A program made the position numbers and the translations under genes. The notes beneath the pieces were generated by a model. That model saw nothing but the letters and a program-made list of their open reading frames with translations, ran no database searches and was not told the origin of the DNA. From NCBI GenBank assembly GCA_009617715.1, contig VTFK01000219.1:310001-374000 (forward strand): 64,000 bases of DNA, given 5' to 3'. The DNA comes from Plectrocnemia conspersa. Its lineage: Eukaryota > Arthropoda > Insecta > Trichoptera > Polycentropodidae. Within the stretch, counting starts at the first letter, position 1, and each line of letters starts with the position of its first letter. Shown one piece after another: positions 11,000 to 23,800 of this stretch.

Positions 11000-13900
11000 T
11001 AAATAAAGATAAGCACCCAAATTTACGATAAAAGTGTCCGTTTATAAGTAATCCTGGGCCCAGAGGCTGAAAAATTCTAGTTTCCTCTTTGTTCGCCTTC
11101 AGATTGAGATTTTCTTCAATGCGGCAAGACCCTAAAGGCGCAGATAGCATCTTAGACTTGTCAGTTAAATTCACAAATGACTCGAAGAAATGCTACACTA
11201 AAAACGTGTCCCTTTTCCTCTTTAATAATATACTCGTTCGCCTTGAATTTTCAGCCCTCGAACTCTCGCTTTGAATTATGTATACGTCATTTACTAGCAA
11301 GCTTGCCGAAATAATTAAGGATTTTTAGGATCATTTACCGAATCGGATTGACTAGATATAAAAGCAATAAATTAAATCGAAATAAAATAATATCGGATCA
11401 TTCATATCCCGCAAAATTCCATTTTGGCTGTGATCCAAGCACCAAAACCACTACTAACTTTCATCGTATCTATATAACCATACATGACCAATTTACGATA
11501 ACCTGAACTTGCAAGTTATAATATGTCCCTAAGTCCGGGACTGCCTTTTAGTTTTATAAAAATAAAATAGATTTATTTTTTATTTTTAAGGCCATTTTAT
11601 TTTATTGTCATACTTAAATTTCGCAGTCGGCACCAGCTGGTACCACTCAGGTGCGTTTAATAGTAATTTATGAATGGTTTTACTACTGATGCGTGACCTA
11701 CATAAGCGTGAACAGCTAAAATAGCAAAAGATCGAATTTCGTAAGAATAGTATACTATCTACGTTTGTCAGTTTTGTTGTGATAACACGTTTTGGATGAA
11801 AATAGATTTGATTAGTTCTGTGACAAAGTTGGGTGTATTAATTTATTTAAAATCGCATGCCGCTCCCTTTATATATTATTTCCATCCTCAATACGCATTC
11901 ATAACATTTAACTAAGATATACGACTTTTCTTTACAAAGAAATATGTGTACTGGTTTACCGTTGCCTTCTATATTTGCTTTTGTTTGGATATGTGGGAAC
12001 AAAAGGTATAAATCAGGGGTAGGTGAACTTTTCAGCTTCGCAAACCACATTCGACGTTATGTGAGGCGGAATTCAAGTACCAATGTAAATCAAATAAAGC
12101 CTCGAAAATGTGATAAAAACTCAAAACACCACAAAATTGCCATCAGTGGATATATGGCTTTTGGCCATTTAGTCTTCACTCAGTACTTTCAGCCCATTAA
12201 CAATTACGACATTTATCTAGTCGAGCTTTTGCTTCAATACACTATTCAACGTCAACTTGTCACGAGTGACAACAGCTGTCGGATAAACTGGCACGGAACT
12301 ATTGATTATCTCCAGCATTACTAATTTATATAAGGAATGATGAATTAAATCAATCGGTTTGGGAGTGAAATCCAAAATATTTTTTTAATTATCTATGTGT
12401 ACAATGGTCGTGTGTTTTTGTCATATGCTCAGTTGTCATAAAAAAAATAAACCAAAACAAAACGCCATTCCTTAAGAAGGACAAAATAAATGTTCGAGCG
12501 GTCTATGGCATTTCCTGGAAGTCAAACTTTAACGCCGAAATGGGCTCTACGCGCTCGTTATCCAAGAATGGGCTCTCCAGATCGTTTCTCGAACAAAATC
12601 TAATCAGATACGCCTGAAAGGCCCTATAGCCAGTCAAAAACTAGGTGGAGTAGAAATTTCATGGAAAACATTTCGCGGCAATAAGGTGAAAAACAATGTC
12701 TCCGATTCGTTCTAACGACGTTGCCACTCTTTAATTCCGATATCTTCAAACTGTTTGCAATTTAAAACGGGTGAGCTCGAAGGACGTGGAAGATCGCAGC
12801 TCTTTTTGCGCCGTGTGATTGATCGGCTCTATCTCCGCTATTACGCACATCGCCGACACCAGAATCGTATTTTATGTCTGTTATGATTTATTTGGAACAT
12901 TCCCGGCAGCACTCTCGCTATGGAAAAGATCCTTGGGCCAATCCAATCACGATTTTCCCCCTTATTATTATTAAACATGTTGAAAAAACGGAATAAAATA
13001 TGCAAATCTAAGTGTTTCACTGGTCTTTCGGAGATTTGGGAAGATGTCCTTCACGTGAATGTCAAAGTCGCACGCAACTTCATAACAATGTCAATGTAAT
13101 AGCTTAAAAGTCAGCGACCTCAGAAATTGGATTTGATAATATTCAATTGCGGCCCTTTCCACCTAAGCCTAACCTAACTTAACCTAAACTGCACGTAGCA
13201 TTTGGGATTCTCCATAGCGTGCCGCGGCATTTAGAGCAGTCATTTTTAATGCATGTTTGCAAACCAGCACATCTAGCGAGTTCTGAATTAGCGTAAATTA
13301 TGCAGCAGACTTTTCTCGACCATTGTAACTGCCGACCATACGCAACCAATTCACTCGCGTGGGACCCCGAGCTTAATGTAAAAAATAAATAAAAACAGAC
13401 GTTTATTATTTTTTATGACAACATATGAAATTATAATTTATAAAGCGATGTTTCATTCTACTTAAAAACACAATAAAAAAAAAAAATTGTGTTGGTTTTG
13501 CCGTTTCAGACTTTGTGTATCTTTGTAAAATTCGAATACCAAGATAGAATCGGCCTCGTGCTCCACCAAAACTCCATCGTAAATTGAAACCCTTTGTGTA
13601 AAAGAAACAAGGGCCAGAACAACTTGAATGTGTCGTTTCTATAAATAATTCTTTAACGTGTCTTTGTTGCAATAAATAAAAAAAAATACACAAAAAAATT
13701 ATGTAAAAATAAGTTTTGTTTCTCAAATTTTATGATTTTACTTTTCTAATATTTTAATTTTACAATATGTAACTTAGTTGTTTAAATTTTGAGTTATATA
13801 TAATATTCAAAACACGTGATTTTATTGTATTTGTTTTATGATTGTTGATGATATTGTATTTGTATGTTGTTATTATTCAAACATTTATGTAAAATATTAT
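11000..13900. other. Gene-free stretch with a GC-richer segment
   Basis: 12480-13350 is less AT-rich than its flanks (ATGGGCTCTACGCGCTCGTT, GACCCCGAGCTTAATG) and includes CCTAAGCCTAACCTAACTTA at about 13173. None of its open frames resembles a protein. A 106-codon minus-strand frame at 13406-13726 runs through poly-A/T tracts and is not supported. Confidence 0.5.
12014..12050 (+). repeat. hAT-like left terminus (relic)
   Basis: CAGGGGTAGGTGAACTTTTC with AGCTTCGCAAACCACATT resembles the CAGGGGTCGGCAACC-type hAT end. It is overlapped by a 126-codon plus-strand frame that has no family resemblance. No partner end was identified. Confidence 0.35.
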
Positions 13901-13929
13901 TGAATAAATTTCGTATTCGTTACATTACC

Positions 13930-14400
13930 TTTTTGGGGGGGGGGGTCTCGAGCTTTATTCGTATGCGTCTCATGAGCCCTGCACTCGTCAGTCGGCCCTG
14001 ATTGCAGCAGTGAAATGCACAATAAATGGCTACTCAGCATCTCTATAAAACGTTTGCTAGCTTCATGGATGCCATTCATTGGGGGGGGACAGGTAGGGCA
14101 TTTACCCCCCCTCCACATTAAATTTAGTCAGAAATGTCATGTAATGAAATACTATGAATCCTAATAAAATCGAAATATTAAAAAAAATAACCACTGACTG
14201 GCAAACTTGCCTGAATCTAAACCAGAAATTCTCGTGGTATCCTTCAGAGAAAATCTAAAAAAACAGTCTTGAATCCATCTAAAAAAGATGTCATTTCACT
14301 GAAATCATAACAAAATACATTTTCCTCGGTAGATACATATTTTTACCAGTGAAACTATAATTTATCTGGCTAGTACTAGAAAAATTATATATTATTTATT
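13930..14400 (+). repeat. Dispersed repeat family A, copy 1 (poly-G/C bearing)
   Basis: Contains a run of 11 G (13935-13945), a run of 8 G (14081-14088) with GACAGGTAGGGCATTTACCC, and then a body shared with 26250-26620 and 50460-50760. Shared strings include AACCACTGACTGGC, TAAACCAGAAATTC, the GTAGATA...ATTTTTACCAGTGAAA block and TATAATTTATCTGGC. It has no recognised coding capacity. The segment left of 14050 may be a different piece. Class unknown. Confidence 0.65.
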
Positions 14401-15826
14401 TACATGCCGTTATTTGTTAACTTATTGATTACTTAACTTAGTTTCTAGCTGGTTGTTGACATTTTCAATGTAGTGGTGTTCAAACAAAAACAATCGAATA
14501 AAGGGGCATTGCCAAGCAAAACAAGAGTGAATTTGTCATTTCAAAACACCCAAGAGTTTGAAGAGCGATTAAGTTCCCAAGTCACACAGACTTTTTATAG
14601 CCATTATCGTTAATTACCGCAGCAAAACTAAGCCAAGCTTTAATTTATTTATGATCTTCAATTGCACGCGTCCAACAACATTGAATAGTGTACTGAATAT
14701 ATTTGTGTATCTGCAAAAATAATATAATAACTTCATTTTATACTCGGATTATATAAAATACAATATTATCAAGCAGTTTCTAAATATATGTATTATTAAT
14801 GAATTACATTTTCCATGGGTAATAAATATAGAAAACTTCGTTGATTTTTACTTATATGTACACCTTAAATTTTTCAACAGTTAAACACTAATACAATAAT
14901 TCCAAATTATAAAATGTAAAATTTAATAATTGCCGCTGAATAAATCTAAACTCATTTAAAATTAGCCTGATATGAGCTGTCACAGTAAAGGCACTGAATT
15001 TCAAATACAGCAGTTTTCCAAACAATATTACAATGTAAAATCAATATTATGTATTAAATGAAATAAGCATTAGAAGGTTTATAATTTTATTATAATTAAA
15101 TATACATAAGCTTATTGAAAGTGTTCTTAGTGTATAATATTAACTCTCTTTAGGAGCAAAACTTTTGTGGACAAACATCAAACTTTGTGTATTGATAACA
15201 TTATTTCAGTCATTGGTAAATGAACTTCATCTAAAGCCAATACTACACAATCAACTATTTAGAAATTGTTATCACAGATCATTTACATAACAATTCTTTC
15301 ACTCGATGTGATTCAGTGTACTATATATTTAAAACGCAACAAAGTATGTTGAATTATATTTTCTTATTCGTTATAAGTATAAATGTATTCTATACATTTT
15401 ATGCAAAATAAATTAAAAATCACTTTCACATTCAAAATATAATAACACTAATGAATTACCAACAACGACAATGTATAGTACAATATCGGTTCAATAGAAT
15501 AATAAAAATCCACATCTTGTCTTAGCATTTTTCGGTGTTTTCTTTTTTATCTTGTTTTCTGCCCAACAAATCGAACACCTGATGATTAGGCCGTTCCTAT
15601 AACATATAGTTTTATATATTAATAAATGTGATTAAATAAACAACATTTTATACTATTTATGCATGCACCATTATTTATGATAATAAAATAATAGTACACT
15701 CATGCATAATGTAACAACTTTAAAAAAAGATTCTAATTAAAATCATAAAAATCAAATGTGTAAATCACAACAAATTTTTAATATATTGTACACATTATTC
15801 AACAATATTTTCGACTAAACAAGATA
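14401..15826. other. AT-rich region downstream of PSME3IP1
   Basis: No gene seen. It must contain the PSME3IP1 3' UTR near 15500-15826; a minus-strand AATAAA (plus TTTATT) occurs at about 15085, and none was chosen as the 3' end. Confidence 0.5.
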
Positions 15827-18800
15827 TCAATTTACATCGTCACTGTCACTGGAGCACTCCGAGTCACTAGAACCTCTATAAGGTCCGATACCAGGCAAAA
15901 TGCCTATACATCTCATGCTGCCAGCCACTAGAGGTGCTTTAGTCGAAGCAATTTCATCCGTGCCGTTTGTGTTCCTAAAAATTAATCAACATTAAATAAC
16001 ACTATCTCATATTTAAACAAATATAAATACTGACTTATTTTCTTTGTGTCCGTTAGTTTCCTTATGAGGTTCAGTACCTCCGTTAGTTTGAGTTGGAATG
16101 TTCTTAGCCGCTGGTTCGTCAGTTTTATCTGTCTCTGTATCGCTCACTTTTCGTTTTCTTATAGCCTATAAATTTAATAAAAAGTAATATAATAAACTGT
16201 AATTATTAAATTATATTTAATTAAATATCCTTACACCCTGCAACATGCTTCTAGTATTATTACTAGTAGACACTTTCTTGACAGGTACTTGTTTAACGCC
16301 ACTAATTTGCTGCAAACGTTCTCTCTCCACTGAATCTTGAACAGTACTAACGCGTTCTCTATATTGATTAAAATATTGATTATTAAGATAATATTGTTAC
16401 AAGTTTGTATTGTCATTCGTTTATTGACTTGTTTACCTGAAATCTCTCATTTCTCGCTGTTCTTCTAAAGAGATTTGTCTGGCCACAGACGCTTTACTTT
16501 GTTCGACTAGTTCCAAGAATCCAACTTCATCATCGTCAAGTCCTCGTATCATATTTTCTATATAAAAAAATCTAGTTTAGCTTTTAATTAGGTATTTCTA
16601 TTTTAAAATTGATAGAATTTTATTTTGGGCAAATATTAACCACTTCATACTCAGGATTATTTAAAAAAAAAAAATGGTTAAAATAATCACCTTTTTTTAT
16701 TGTGATTTATTGTTTTGTATGAGAATGATATAAAAATATATTGGTTCATAATTATTTTTATTTTTTAAATTTAAATTTAAAAAAAAATATTTGTAAGTTG
16801 AATTTTTTGCTGTTTTTACAAATTCTGAAAATAAAGAAATGTGTATCTATGTATACTAAAGGCCTTGTCAAACAGAGAGCGAAGTGAAGACGTGGCGAGG
16901 CGTTTTTATTTTGTAATACAGAGAGTCCTTCGAGTCTCGTCACACAGAAAAGCGAACGCGAGGCGTTCTGATGCATTTTCGCGGCGAACATAACGCCATG
17001 ACAAATGCAAAGCGAAGCAAAACGTGAAAGCGAAGCGAAGCGTGAGCAAGATAGTAGTAGTATATGACTTTGTATAGACGACGACAGACAGACAGCGAAT
17101 GCAAGACGCGAAGCAATAATGAAGCGTGCCGGTTGTGATTGTTTACAAGCTATTCATTAGACATACGAATGTAAGTGTAAAATCGGTCTTCATGAGATTC
17201 AATTATATAGCCTATGATACTCTCCATAGTCTTTCCGGATTTTATTTATGTCGTGTACCCAAATTTTTTGCCTTTTTTCTTATTTTTTAATAAAACATTC
17301 TAAAGTAAAATATCGTCATCGGATTCTGTTTCACTTAAACATTTTGAAAATTAATTTAGCGAATACTTTGGCGTCAGTTCTCTTTCTCCACACGACTAGT
17401 TATGTGTCGTCTCCGTATCCCTCGTCCTGAAGTTCACATTCGCCTCGGCTTGCTTTCGCAACGCCTTCATGCGTCTAGTATGACCTCTTCGCATTGCTCA
17501 CGCTTCGGTTCGCTTTCGCTTCGCTCTCTGTTTGACAAGGCTTTTAATGTTTTTCGTCAAATAAAAAATAATAGCGTATAATACAGTATTGTATTTTTTT
17601 TTCAGACAATGATATTGTGTGTCTATTCTAATTCTTTATTCCATTCGCATCCTTTTTTTTTTCCCACGACACATAATCTCATTGGATTTTGTAGGGTTAC
17701 ACTTGGAGGGAACACATCTGGAAAGTATTTTTTTGGTCAAACGACGGGGTCGCGACTCAAAGGAAACGTTCCTTGCGGCTTCGCATTTATTGACTAAATT
17801 CTAATTCTGAGGATTATTTCATTTTTGCTACAGTTGATCCAGATTCGTAATCCATTTTTACGATAAAAAAATGTCAAATCAAATAAAATGATTACAGAAA
17901 TCACACAACAGTCATAGGGGCAAACTGAACTGGTTTTAATATTTATGGATTTTATACAAAAATATTTTACCATCTAGTTTGCGTATATATTTTACAATCT
18001 GTTTATAATACGCATTTTTAAATAGATCCTCCGGAAAATATTTAAAGCTAAAAGCTTTCGTTTTGTTAACTAATTCATGACATCCAGTATGTTTAAATTG
18101 TCTTTTGATAATTTGCAGTTTGTGGTAGTAAGCGTAGCTTGAAAAAATTTTTTTTAACACGTAGCGTGTTAAAAAACATACTAGGATCACAAAGTATCAG
18201 TTTTATTGCTCAATTTATGAGGATCAAAAGTATCTAATACAAATGCACATATGTATGAGAGAACGCGTAAACTTAAAAAGTATTCCGTGAAGTGAGTTTT
18301 TTTATATAAAGTTCTCACGCACCTGTGCGTGTATGCGTCTAACGCCAAATATATTTTTCACACATTGATGCGTGAATTCGGGTGAAGTGGTCAATGTATT
18401 CGTTCATCCCTTTTATTATCTGCAAGCGGTATTTTATATTATGGAATTCAGATATGTTTTTAATGGCAGCCGGTCAAAAGAGCGTGGCAAATGAGTGCCG
18501 TCATATAAGCGCTGCATTATAAGCGCTGCGTCATAAGAGCGCTTACCAAAGTAGCGCTGTAACAAAATAGCGTGCGTCAAATGTGCAGACTAGTCATATG
18601 AGCGTTTGACAAAAGAAAGCACGTCATAAGAGCGCAAAAATACTTGGAGAAAATTAAATAATAAATATTTTAGGAATTAGGTATACAAAATATAAGTAAA
18701 TTGTGAGAAATTTACAAAGAATACACCACAGAAGTTTCCACATTTGGGCAAAAACCAACTCGAATTATGAATTAATTTTCGAATTGATAATGTTTGATTT

Positions 18801-19421
18801 AACAAAGTAACCATTAGTTTAGAAATTCACTCAACAATGTATTACAGCACATCGAAGAGAATGATGGTCGGCGAGAGAAGAGAAATTAAATTTAAACTAT
18901 ATGAAAAATTTCTGGATTTGCGTTTGTTAGAATATAAAAATCGCACTGATGAAATATAGTTATAAAGATAAAAAATTTTATAACAAAAGTTTGTAAGTAA
19001 TTAATTAAAGTTTAAAAAGTAACACAAGCATAACTAAGAATGCATCTTCTGAACATAAGTAATATAATTAATGAAGTAATTACTGAGTTTATGAGCTTCT
19101 TCAAATTCTGCATCCTTCTTGTTTTTCTGTTCTTCCAAACGTGTATACAGCGGTCTTGCATCATAAGGTTCTTCCGGAGCCTCTGGAAATGATATATAAG
19201 CATTAAAATAATATGATAATCACTGATGACGTTTTATTGATATTAATAACTAGTTCCAAATCATTCGCTGGCAAATCAACAACACATGGCAACTGAGAGA
19301 AATAAACTAGGCGTGAATTTGTACCGAGAGGCTGTGTATCAGTTCTAACTCGTTCCCATTGCTCCTGCCGCAAACGACGGGCCTCCAAAGCTTCAGTTTC
19401 CGTTACAAATCCCGAGCTCAT
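15827..19421 (-). CDS. PSME3IP1: PSME3IP1 (FAM192A/PIP30/NIP30) homologue, complete, six coding exons
   Basis: Coding exons on the minus strand: 19421-19325, 19182-19084, 16557-16437, 16358-16235, 16165-16035 and 15974-15827. They join with consistent phase into 239 aa (human about 254). The start is the ATG at 19421 (MSSGFVTETEALEARR), matching the family's SGFVSE.. N-terminus; the same frame runs further upstream without family resemblance. Family blocks seen in order: EQWERVR, PEEPYDARPLYTRLEEQK, KNMIRGLDDDE, then a lysine-rich middle, and the C-terminus CIGILPGIGPYRGSSDSEC (residues 213-231). Known of the family: a nuclear protein that binds the proteasome activator PA28gamma (PSME3) through this C-terminal region, with the acidic serine stretch phosphorylated by CK2. 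Residues 226-236 are such a stretch. Intron 2 is about 2.5 kb and carries an inverted-repeat element. Every junction has GT and AG. The gene is divergent from GMPPA. Confidence 0.93.
16857..17546. mobile_element. Non-autonomous DNA element with 23-bp perfect terminal inverted repeats, in PSME3IP1 intron 2
   Basis: GCCTTGTCAAACAGAGAGCG (16862-16881) continues into AAG and is matched perfectly over 23 bp by the inverted sequence at 17519-17541. With one mismatch the match extends outward to about 28 bp. Subterminal GCGAAG-rich stretches also mirror each other: GAAAGCGAAGCGAAGCGTGA near 17025-17044 against its imperfect complement near 17496-17520. No transposase frame is seen, so it is a MITE-like or internally deleted element of about 690 bp. 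I could not define a target-site duplication, hence no superfamily call. Confidence 0.82.
18150..18176. other. Perfect 12-bp hairpin in PSME3IP1 intron 2
   Basis: TTTTTTAACACG (18150-18161), loop TAG, CGTGTTAAAAAA (18165-18176). Half of each arm is homopolymer, so the informative core is AACACG/CGTGTT. Confidence 0.6.
18471..18636. repeat. Degenerate minisatellite, about 11 units of 14-16 bp
   Basis: Successive units resemble GCGTCATAAGAGCGCT: for example GTCAAAAGAGCG, GTCATATAAGCGCT, GCATTATAAGCGCT, GCGTCATAAGAGCGCT, TACCAAAGTAGCGCT, GTAACAAAATAGCGT, TAGTCATATGAGCGTT and CGTCATAAGAGCGC. The core AAGAGCGC or AAGCGCT recurs with irregular spacing. It lies in intron 2 of PSME3IP1, about 1.1 kb from the preceding inverted-repeat element. 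Confidence 0.72.
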
Positions 19422-20872
19422 GATCACGGCGATGTCAAAATGCAATTGCTGTATAGGTCTTAACACGTCGCCAATTGTCCATATAATCAAATATTTAATA
19501 TTATTTTTCAATAATATACAATATTAATTACTCTAATACTATTATATAAAATAATTAAAGTATAAAAATATTCAATTTAAAAAACGTAATAAATATATTG
19601 TGGGAGTCTATTTAAATATTTATTTATTCATTCATTATGGCCGACACTTGGCGGCACTCTCGTAACACTGACGTAACATTCTTTTGGATCTCAATGGGAA
19701 AATAACGGCCGATGGTGCTTCGTCCACCGTTATCAACAATTATCTTAACTACTGGGTTATTGCGTACTACGTAATTATAAAGACTGGCTATTGAAAAACT
19801 AAAGAATTTAAAAAATCATAACTTTTTAAATTTATTTTATTGTAGCTTAAGCGGCTTCCATAAATAATGTCACGGGCTGGGAGAAGAGAGTTAGCAAAAT
19901 CGTGAGAGTGTGAAACAAACAAGAGTTTGGCTCAATGAAATCTTGTGACATAAAGGGAATAAATATTTTACGGAAAAAAATACACATAATACGATCGCAG
20001 ATTCAATGTATTCACTTACTGACACTTAAACGTATAAAAAACAAAGCCGCCACCCTACTCGGTGTTACAAAGTTTTGAAAACAATTTTAGACGTTTGAAA
20101 ATATTTGGTAACAATTATGATTGTTGAGCTGCACATAAAAGTTTGGCGGGCCGCTGGTTGAGTATCGCTACTTTAGGGGGATCAATGAGATTTAAGTTTA
20201 TGCCCTGAAGACTACTAGCCTAGATATTTTGTTTGTTGCGTTATAGTTTGGTTGTACAGTATGTTGTTTAAAAATATGCTGTCGGTGACTATTCATTTAA
20301 GCTCAAATAAATTTTGACATATCTTTTAGCAAATCTCACTGGAAGGTGTTCCGGCCCCACTACAAATTAAAGTTTTTTTACAATCCTTAATTTTATTTTA
20401 TTTTATGATTAAGAGCGAAAAGTAAAGTTTGGATTTATGAATAACTTTATTTGTATCATTATTAAACAGAAAAAGCAATAACAGACTGATATTAAAACCT
20501 TGAAAAATTTGTGATGGAAAATATAAAATTAAAATTTTTTAAATTATTATTTAAATGTTTTTTATGGGAGATTGATGAGAGACCGACGGAAATGGTACCG
20601 TCAGTTTTTACTAGTTTTTGTTCGATAATACCCCTTCATTATCTTAATGTTTAAAATGACCGCTTAGTATGTATCACATTTAGTTTGGAAGAAAATTAAG
20701 TAGATGAACATTTTATATTCATTTATATTTGCTATAATATTTTTTAATATTTTTGACAATTTGCACCAGTGTTGTCATTGCAATATTATCTCAGAACAAC
20801 ACGTCAAAGCGCAGTTTAAACGTCACAACGATACGTAGCAACTAACAATTGATAAATAGAAAATAGCACAAA
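19422..20872. promoter_or_regulatory. Divergent intergenic region of PSME3IP1 and GMPPA
   Basis: The start codons of the two genes are about 1.45 kb apart on opposite strands, so both promoters lie here. A GC-richer patch at 19635-19765 (GGCCGACACTTGGCGGCACT, then CTCGTAACACTGACGTAAC) is the best promoter candidate for PSME3IP1. Read on its strand it contains CAGTGTTACG, loosely like the Drosophila core-promoter motif 1 (CAGTGTGACC). A hAT-like relic occupies 20030-20175. No TATA box can be assigned with confidence in this AT-rich DNA. Confidence 0.4.
20030..20175 (+). repeat. hAT-like right terminus between PSME3IP1 and GMPPA (relic)
   Basis: AAAGTTTGGCGGGCCGCTGG followed by TTGAGTATCGCTAC resembles a hAT 3' end (GGCGGGCCGC..GGTTGAGTATCGCTG). 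It lies in the divergent intergenic region, about 0.7 kb upstream of the GMPPA start. The partner end was not found. Confidence 0.38.
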
Positions 20873-23800
20873 ATGCTAAAAGCTGTGATATTAGTCGGTG
20901 GCCCAAATAAAGGTTTACGTTTTCGCTAAATATATAATATTTCGTAATTACAATAAAATTAGTATCAATATTTTATGACAATAAACTTAGAGATATGGTT
21001 TTATATCAGTCCACGTATGAAATAATTGTGAATGTTATTTATTAATAATAGGAACTCGTTTTCGCCCTTTATCACTCGACATACCGAAACCATTATTTCC
21101 TGTTGCTGGTCTTCCTTTAATTCAGCATCATATCGAAGCTTGCGTTAAATTGGAAAAATGCAAAGAAATACTTCTTATCGGCTCTTATCCATCGCAACAA
21201 ATGAATCAGTTTTTGTTAAATATGCAGAATTATTATAAAATCACTATAAGGTAAATTCATATTTTTTATTATATATACAAATAAATATTGTTTCTTACAA
21301 ATATTATTTTAGATATTTACAAGAGTTTACTGCTCTCGGAACGGCCGGAGGAATGTATCATTTCCGAGATCAAATCAGAGCTGGATCTCCTGAGGCGTTT
21401 TTTGTACTTAACGGAGATGTTTGTGCAGACTTTCCTTTGAAGTCGTTGTACGACTTTCATATGTCCAAGGGTCCCAATGCTCTAGTAAGTTGATTCGGCG
21501 TTTTGTATTAATGATCTGAATTTAATCATGTCTTATGTTTAATAGGTTACTATCATGAGTACGGAAGCCACTAGAGAACAAGCTTTAAATTACGGGTGCA
21601 TGGTTGTATCAAAGCCTCATTGTACTGTAGATCATTATGTGGAGAAACCAAACAGTTACATATCGCCGATCATTAATTGTGGAGTTTATATTTGTTCCAT
21701 GGATATCTTTCAAGTTATGGCTGACGTTTTTAATAAGAAGCAGAATGAATATTATTCTAAGTATGTCTTATATTGTATTATAAAATAATACGTAGTATTT
21801 TTATTAATTATTTTTTAATTCAATAGTGGTTGCAATGACCTCGAAAAAAACGGGTGTATAGCTTGGGAACAGGAAATATTAGCTCCTCTGGCAGGGACTA
21901 ATAAACTGTATTCAATGCAGGTAATTAACCACCACGTCAACACTTTATATTATATATTCGATACTAATATTTATAATTTAACATTATAGATAAAAACATG
22001 GTGGTCACAAGTAAAAACAGCGGGATCTGCTATTTTTGCTAATCGACATTATTTAGCACTCTATAGAGAAAATAAACCGGAACGCTTAGTAAAACCAAAT
22101 ACCACAGATGATTCTACATGCACAATTATTCAAGATGTTTATATTCATCCAACTGCTGTAGTTCATCCCACTGCTGTGGTAATTAAATATTACTTATTTA
22201 TTACATATTTTGATACAATTCTGCTTTCCGTCAATCGGTATTATCTGTGCGCTACTCTCAACCTTTCATATTCACTTAAAATATTTAAGTAGTTAATTTA
22301 GCCAAATAAAAATATCAAGCGAGTACTTGCGTACTAAAACTGGTATACGAATCTGAATTTCCATCGTTTGCTTATTTATTACAGCCAAAATAAGTGCATT
22401 GTTTTGATTAACTCAATTTTAAAATATTGGTTCACAATGTAAGTTTTGAAACCATTCACGTGCTGATATTAGGATTTTTTGCGTTTATGTAGAATGTGCG
22501 CATTTATTATGCAAATGTGTGTAAATTCTGCTTTATATTTTTTTATCAATTACATAGAAAGATTCTACAAGTCTAGATCGCTTATTAAAATGTCCATGAA
22601 TAGTAGAAATGGACAAGTAGAAAAAACATATTTGTTATATATTATTATAGAACAAAAGCGACAGTAGTGATTAAACTTTTTTTGAAAGACCAGTAAAATA
22701 AGATGAAGACCTATTGTGTACAACCTACAATCGGTAAGGTTTCTAATAACTTTTTTTCTTCACAGCAACTAAAAAGTTGGGTGATAATTATCTATGGTAA
22801 TTAAAGGCGCAAAATGTGACGCAATATGTTTAACATTAACAATTATATTGCAAAGAAAATAAAATAAAACATTACTTTTTCATGACATATACTTTGTTAA
22901 AGATCACGTATTGCAAAAATAATCAATTTAATATAAAAACAACTTTTATTACCGTTAACTCTAACAACTTTATTATTAAAACACAAATTAATATGTAGCG
23001 TTGTAATATATATAAAAATTACAATTTTTCTACTGAAACATATTTGCTGTTAAACATTTGTACAAAACATATACCATATACTATGTTGCAATAGAAGATT
23101 ATCAGTATATAAATGACAATACTGACGATACTATCACTGATTATTTCGCTCGTTCTGGAGTACCACAGGGATCCAATTTATATCCTCTGCTTTTCCTTCT
23201 CTTTATCAATAACATAAGAAGTACATGCCGCAATTGAGAACTCAGAATATTCAATATGCTAATAATGTTCCAGAGTATTCGCACAAATGCAGATTTGCTG
23301 TCTTTACAAAAAGACAGCAAATATACAATGTTGAATAAAACTTCGTTGTATAAAGGTCATCATGAAGTACCGAGAATACCTGTCCAAATCATGATTTGTA
23401 ATAAATAAATTAATATAAATCTACACTTTTTAACGTTTCTTTAAATTATAAAGTAAATGATCAAAATCTTTAGACACCTGAAAACTCACATTGCATGGGC
23501 AGTGGTAGAAGTTCCAGATGTTAGGTCAAGTACAAGAAGTGAGAGTTAGCCATTAACCCATGCGTTTGTACATCGTCGTGCTATGCATGTATCAAAAATA
23601 TTTGCTTCCCAAATATGTTTGATTTAGAGTACTTAAAAAAATAAGTTTTTTTTAAACCGCGTAAAAGCATTTTTATTTCTCTAATGTACTAATAAACTGA
23701 AGCAAACTTTTACAATTAGTTAATGTATTCTCAGATAACACTACTCTTATTTTCAATTTTAATATAGTTTTATTTGTTTCATTGAGCATATGTAATATAA

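Noticed and set aside
11944..12324. 126-codon plus-strand frame
   Set aside because: It spans a hAT-like terminus, has no family motif and no splice context; a chance frame.
13170..13200. CCTAAGCCTAACCTAACTTA resembling insect telomeric TTAGG repeats
   Set aside because: Only a few imperfect units with no array; similar CCTAACCTAA strings occur inside family A copies (26822, 50970), so it is not a telomere.
13406..13726. 106-codon minus-strand frame
   Set aside because: It starts and ends in poly-A/T tracts giving Phe/Lys runs, and no motif is recognisable.
19422..19511. Upstream extension of PSME3IP1 to an earlier ATG at 19511
   Set aside because: The extra residues are unlike the family N-terminus and Ile/Leu-rich; the ATG at 19421 aligns with the conserved start region.
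21555..21788. Stand-alone 77-aa gene
   Set aside because: It is GMPPA exon 4 read through into the following intron.
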